Assembly: GCA_965369605.1 (NCBI GenBank)
Contig: CBDURE010000094.1
Span: 1 to 14,074, forward strand
Source of the DNA: JAGGVT01 sp965369605
Lineage (GTDB): Bacteria > JAJVIF01 > JAGGVT01
Reading direction: 5' to 3'
DNA: 14,074 nucleotides
Of this stretch, positions 12,425 to 14,074 are shown piece after piece; positions within the stretch are counted from its first letter, which is position 1; each line of letters opens with the position of its first letter. The translations under genes and the position numbers were made by a program. A model generated the notes under the pieces. The model was not told the origin of the DNA. It searched no databases and saw only the letters and a list, made by a program, of their open reading frames with translations.

Positions 12425-14012
12425 AAAAGAAAAGAAACCATCACGATTTGCACTGCCTGCGTTGCTAGTATTAATCGCAGGCCTGGCGGGTTGGATTGGT
12501 TTCCTCATTCAATATCCCCTCCCTGTCTGGGGAGATGAGTGGTTTACTTTTAAATTACCGCGCATGATGCCAATAGGAAACACTATCTCGACTGTACTTA
12601 ATGATACGCACCCGCCTTTATACTGGGTTCTAACACACGCTTTTCGTAAATGCCTGCTTATATTCAATTTGTGGATGTCAGACATACTCCCGTTTAGAAT
12701 CATCTCGGCGTTTTACGGCATATTGGCAATTTATTTCAGCAGCCTGATATTCAATCGATACAACAACAAATTATCCAGTGGCAATGACGCTCAACTCACA
12801 TTTTTATTAATCGCGCTGACATCCCCATTCATGTTCCTGTTTTTCCCGATGGCGCGATACTACTCGCTTTTCGCGCTTCTGGTCTCACTTTCATTGCTGT
12901 TGAAATCAAAAGGGAAATTTTCGAAACTGGACGTAGTCGGAATCATCATCGTCGATACACTGATGCTCTACACCAATTTCCTCGCAGGACTTGTTCTGAT
13001 TGGAAGTTGGATTTATCTACTAACGCGAAAAGCAAACAAACCCTCCCGCCCGCAATTAACAGCAATGCTAGTTGCGCCGTGGATTCTTTTTACTCCAATC
13101 ATGCCGAGTTTATTTTCAGCATTAACTAAAATAAGCGGACAGAATTTCTTCACCGCTGATTTCGGTTCAGGATTGCAGGGATTCATAATCCGCATCGTAT
13201 ATACATGGCACGTATTCTTTTCAGGTGAATTTATTTATCCGTGGCAGCCATCCGGAATCGCGATTTTCCTTCTTGCCGGATATCTTGCATACAGGTTCAT
13301 AAGATACTCATCACCTGAATTCAAGCGATTAATCGGATGGTCAATCGTACTGCCGTTTGTTCTTATGCTGATCTCATCGATTTCACTTTTCTCGCTCGGT
13401 ATGGAATTCGTACCGCCACGTCTCGCATTCGCGCAGATTATTTTCCTGATAGCGATAACGCTTGGAATATTCACAATCGAAAACGCAAAACTCAGATGTG
13501 GAATTATCATCCTCATCCTGCTTTCTAATCTTCATGCGGATTACAATCTGGTTAAAAGAGAGAATTTCCTTCACTCAACATATATTATTCCATACGAAAA
13601 GATCGTGCTGGCAATCGCTGAAAAGTTTCAGACAATACACCCCACAGGTGACTTGGCAGCGAGTGATCTGGTGCTTTATGATGATGACGCATTTATGTAT
13701 GTTTTGAACAATTATCACTTTTTCCAGTATTTCTTTAAAAAAAATATATCCGCAAGCGATTTTTCAATTGATTACATTATTAAAAATAGACCGCAAGCGC
13801 GAATATGGCTTGTTTATTCAGCTAAAGACCGTACGCCTGACCAGAAATTAAATTCGATTCTTGAGCGGCTGAACCAATCTGATTATATAAAACTTGAGCA
13901 TTATAAATATGTCAGGGAAAGCGAGTCAGCTCTGAAAATGAAAAAACTGCTTCTTGGCAGAGAGGTCGAGGAGTATAAAAAAGAGGTGATTTTGTTCGAG
14001 CCTGTGCTGTAG
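12408..14012 (+). CDS. GT-C membrane glycosyltransferase (PMT/ArnT-like)
   Basis: A polytopic inner-membrane enzyme of 534 residues. The Lys-rich start (5-13) is followed by a first membrane helix (14-35) and the outward loop VWGDEWF, where D43-E44 is the acidic pair typical of PMT/ArnT-like GT-C enzymes; HPPLYW (68-73) follows, also typical. About ten further hydrophobic segments run to roughly residue 380, and the last 150 residues are soluble and outside. Such enzymes transfer a sugar from a polyprenyl-phosphate donor onto a lipid, glycan or protein. ATG 12408 lies inside the GT2 gene (17-bp overlap); an in-frame TTG 12387 would add seven residues and looks less natural. It completes the chain hflX-nuclease-GT2-GT-C, suggesting joint surface glycan assembly. 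Acceptor and donor are not readable. Confidence 0.9.
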   Translation: MPDENKKEKKPSRFALPALLVLIAGLAGWIGFLIQYPLPVWGDEWFTFKLPRMMPIGNTISTVLNDTHPPLYWVLTHAFRKCLLIFNLWMSDILPFRIISAFYGILAIYFSSLIFNRYNNKLSSGNDAQLTFLLIALTSPFMFLFFPMARYYSLFALLVSLSLLLKSKGKFSKLDVVGIIIVDTLMLYTNFLAGLVLIGSWIYLLTRKANKPSRPQLTAMLVAPWILFTPIMPSLFSALTKISGQNFFTADFGSGLQGFIIRIVYTWHVFFSGEFIYPWQPSGIAIFLLAGYLAYRFIRYSSPEFKRLIGWSIVLPFVLMLISSISLFSLGMEFVPPRLAFAQIIFLIAITLGIFTIENAKLRCGIIILILLSNLHADYNLVKRENFLHSTYIIPYEKIVLAIAEKFQTIHPTGDLAASDLVLYDDDAFMYVLNNYHFFQYFFKKNISASDFSIDYIIKNRPQARIWLVYSAKDRTPDQKLNSILERLNQSDYIKLEHYKYVRESESALKMKKLLLGREVEEYKKEVILFEPVL

Positions 14013-14032
14013 GGGCGCCGCTTGGAAGCTGT

Positions 14033-14074
14033 CTCAGAACCCCGATTTAAACAAGATACATTGTCATTCTGAGC
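14033..14074. repeat. start of a possible dispersed intergenic repeat
   Basis: CTCAGAA (14033-14039) and TTCTGAG (14067-14073) are a perfect inverted pair 27 bp apart, just after the GT-C stop and at the window edge. The TGTCATTCTGAGC end resembles, from memory, a motif seen in many bacterial intergenic repeats. Only the beginning is visible, so this is tentative. Confidence 0.35.

Overview
The window reads as chromosomal DNA of an uncultured, moderately AT-rich bacterium. A lipobox-bearing lipoprotein, several envelope glycosyltransferases and a FlhB-type export domain suggest an envelope of Gram-negative style, but no gene here fixes the phylum. No rRNA, tRNA, CRISPR array, insertion sequence or phage gene is visible.

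Layout. (1) Positions 1-2939 (+): a 5'-truncated TPR protein ending in a degenerate J domain, then grpE, which looks like a chaperone module whose Hsp70 partner may lie upstream of the window. (2) Positions 3066-5950 (+): a ribosome and tRNA-maturation cluster in the widespread order rpsP-khpA-rimM-trmD-rplS. It carries a -10 element and leader hairpin before khpA, and strong rho-independent terminators after khpA and after rplS. S16 and L19 both have long charged extensions. (3) Positions 6036-6490: a gap with no gene that holds a consensus -10 box, a triple 12-bp repeat and several hairpins. (4) Positions 6491-8826 (-): a two-gene unit, GT4 glycosyltransferase then a metal-dependent amidohydrolase. 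(5) Positions 8955-14012 (+), divergent from the previous unit: a stand-alone FlhB C-terminal-domain protein, hflX, then an overlapping chain of a lipoprotein nuclease of the SNase type, a GT2 glycosyltransferase and a GT-C membrane glycosyltransferase. (6) The last 60 bases start what may be a dispersed intergenic repeat.

How the genes work together. Regions 1 and 2 are housekeeping: protein folding, 30S assembly (S16, RimM), tRNA m1G37 methylation (TrmD) and 50S structure (L19). HflX in region 5 rescues or splits stalled ribosomes. The glycosyltransferases in regions 4 and 5 point to cell-surface glycan synthesis, but their substrates cannot be read from sequence. Two genes (the FlhB-like gene and hflX) have consensus TATAAT boxes so close to their ATG codons that leaderless mRNAs are likely, while other genes carry clear Shine-Dalgarno sites. 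Nothing here is obviously a new defence or mobile system. The best leads are the HPD-less J domain beside grpE, the structured intergenic RNAs, the leaderless promoters and the two-domain lipoprotein nuclease.
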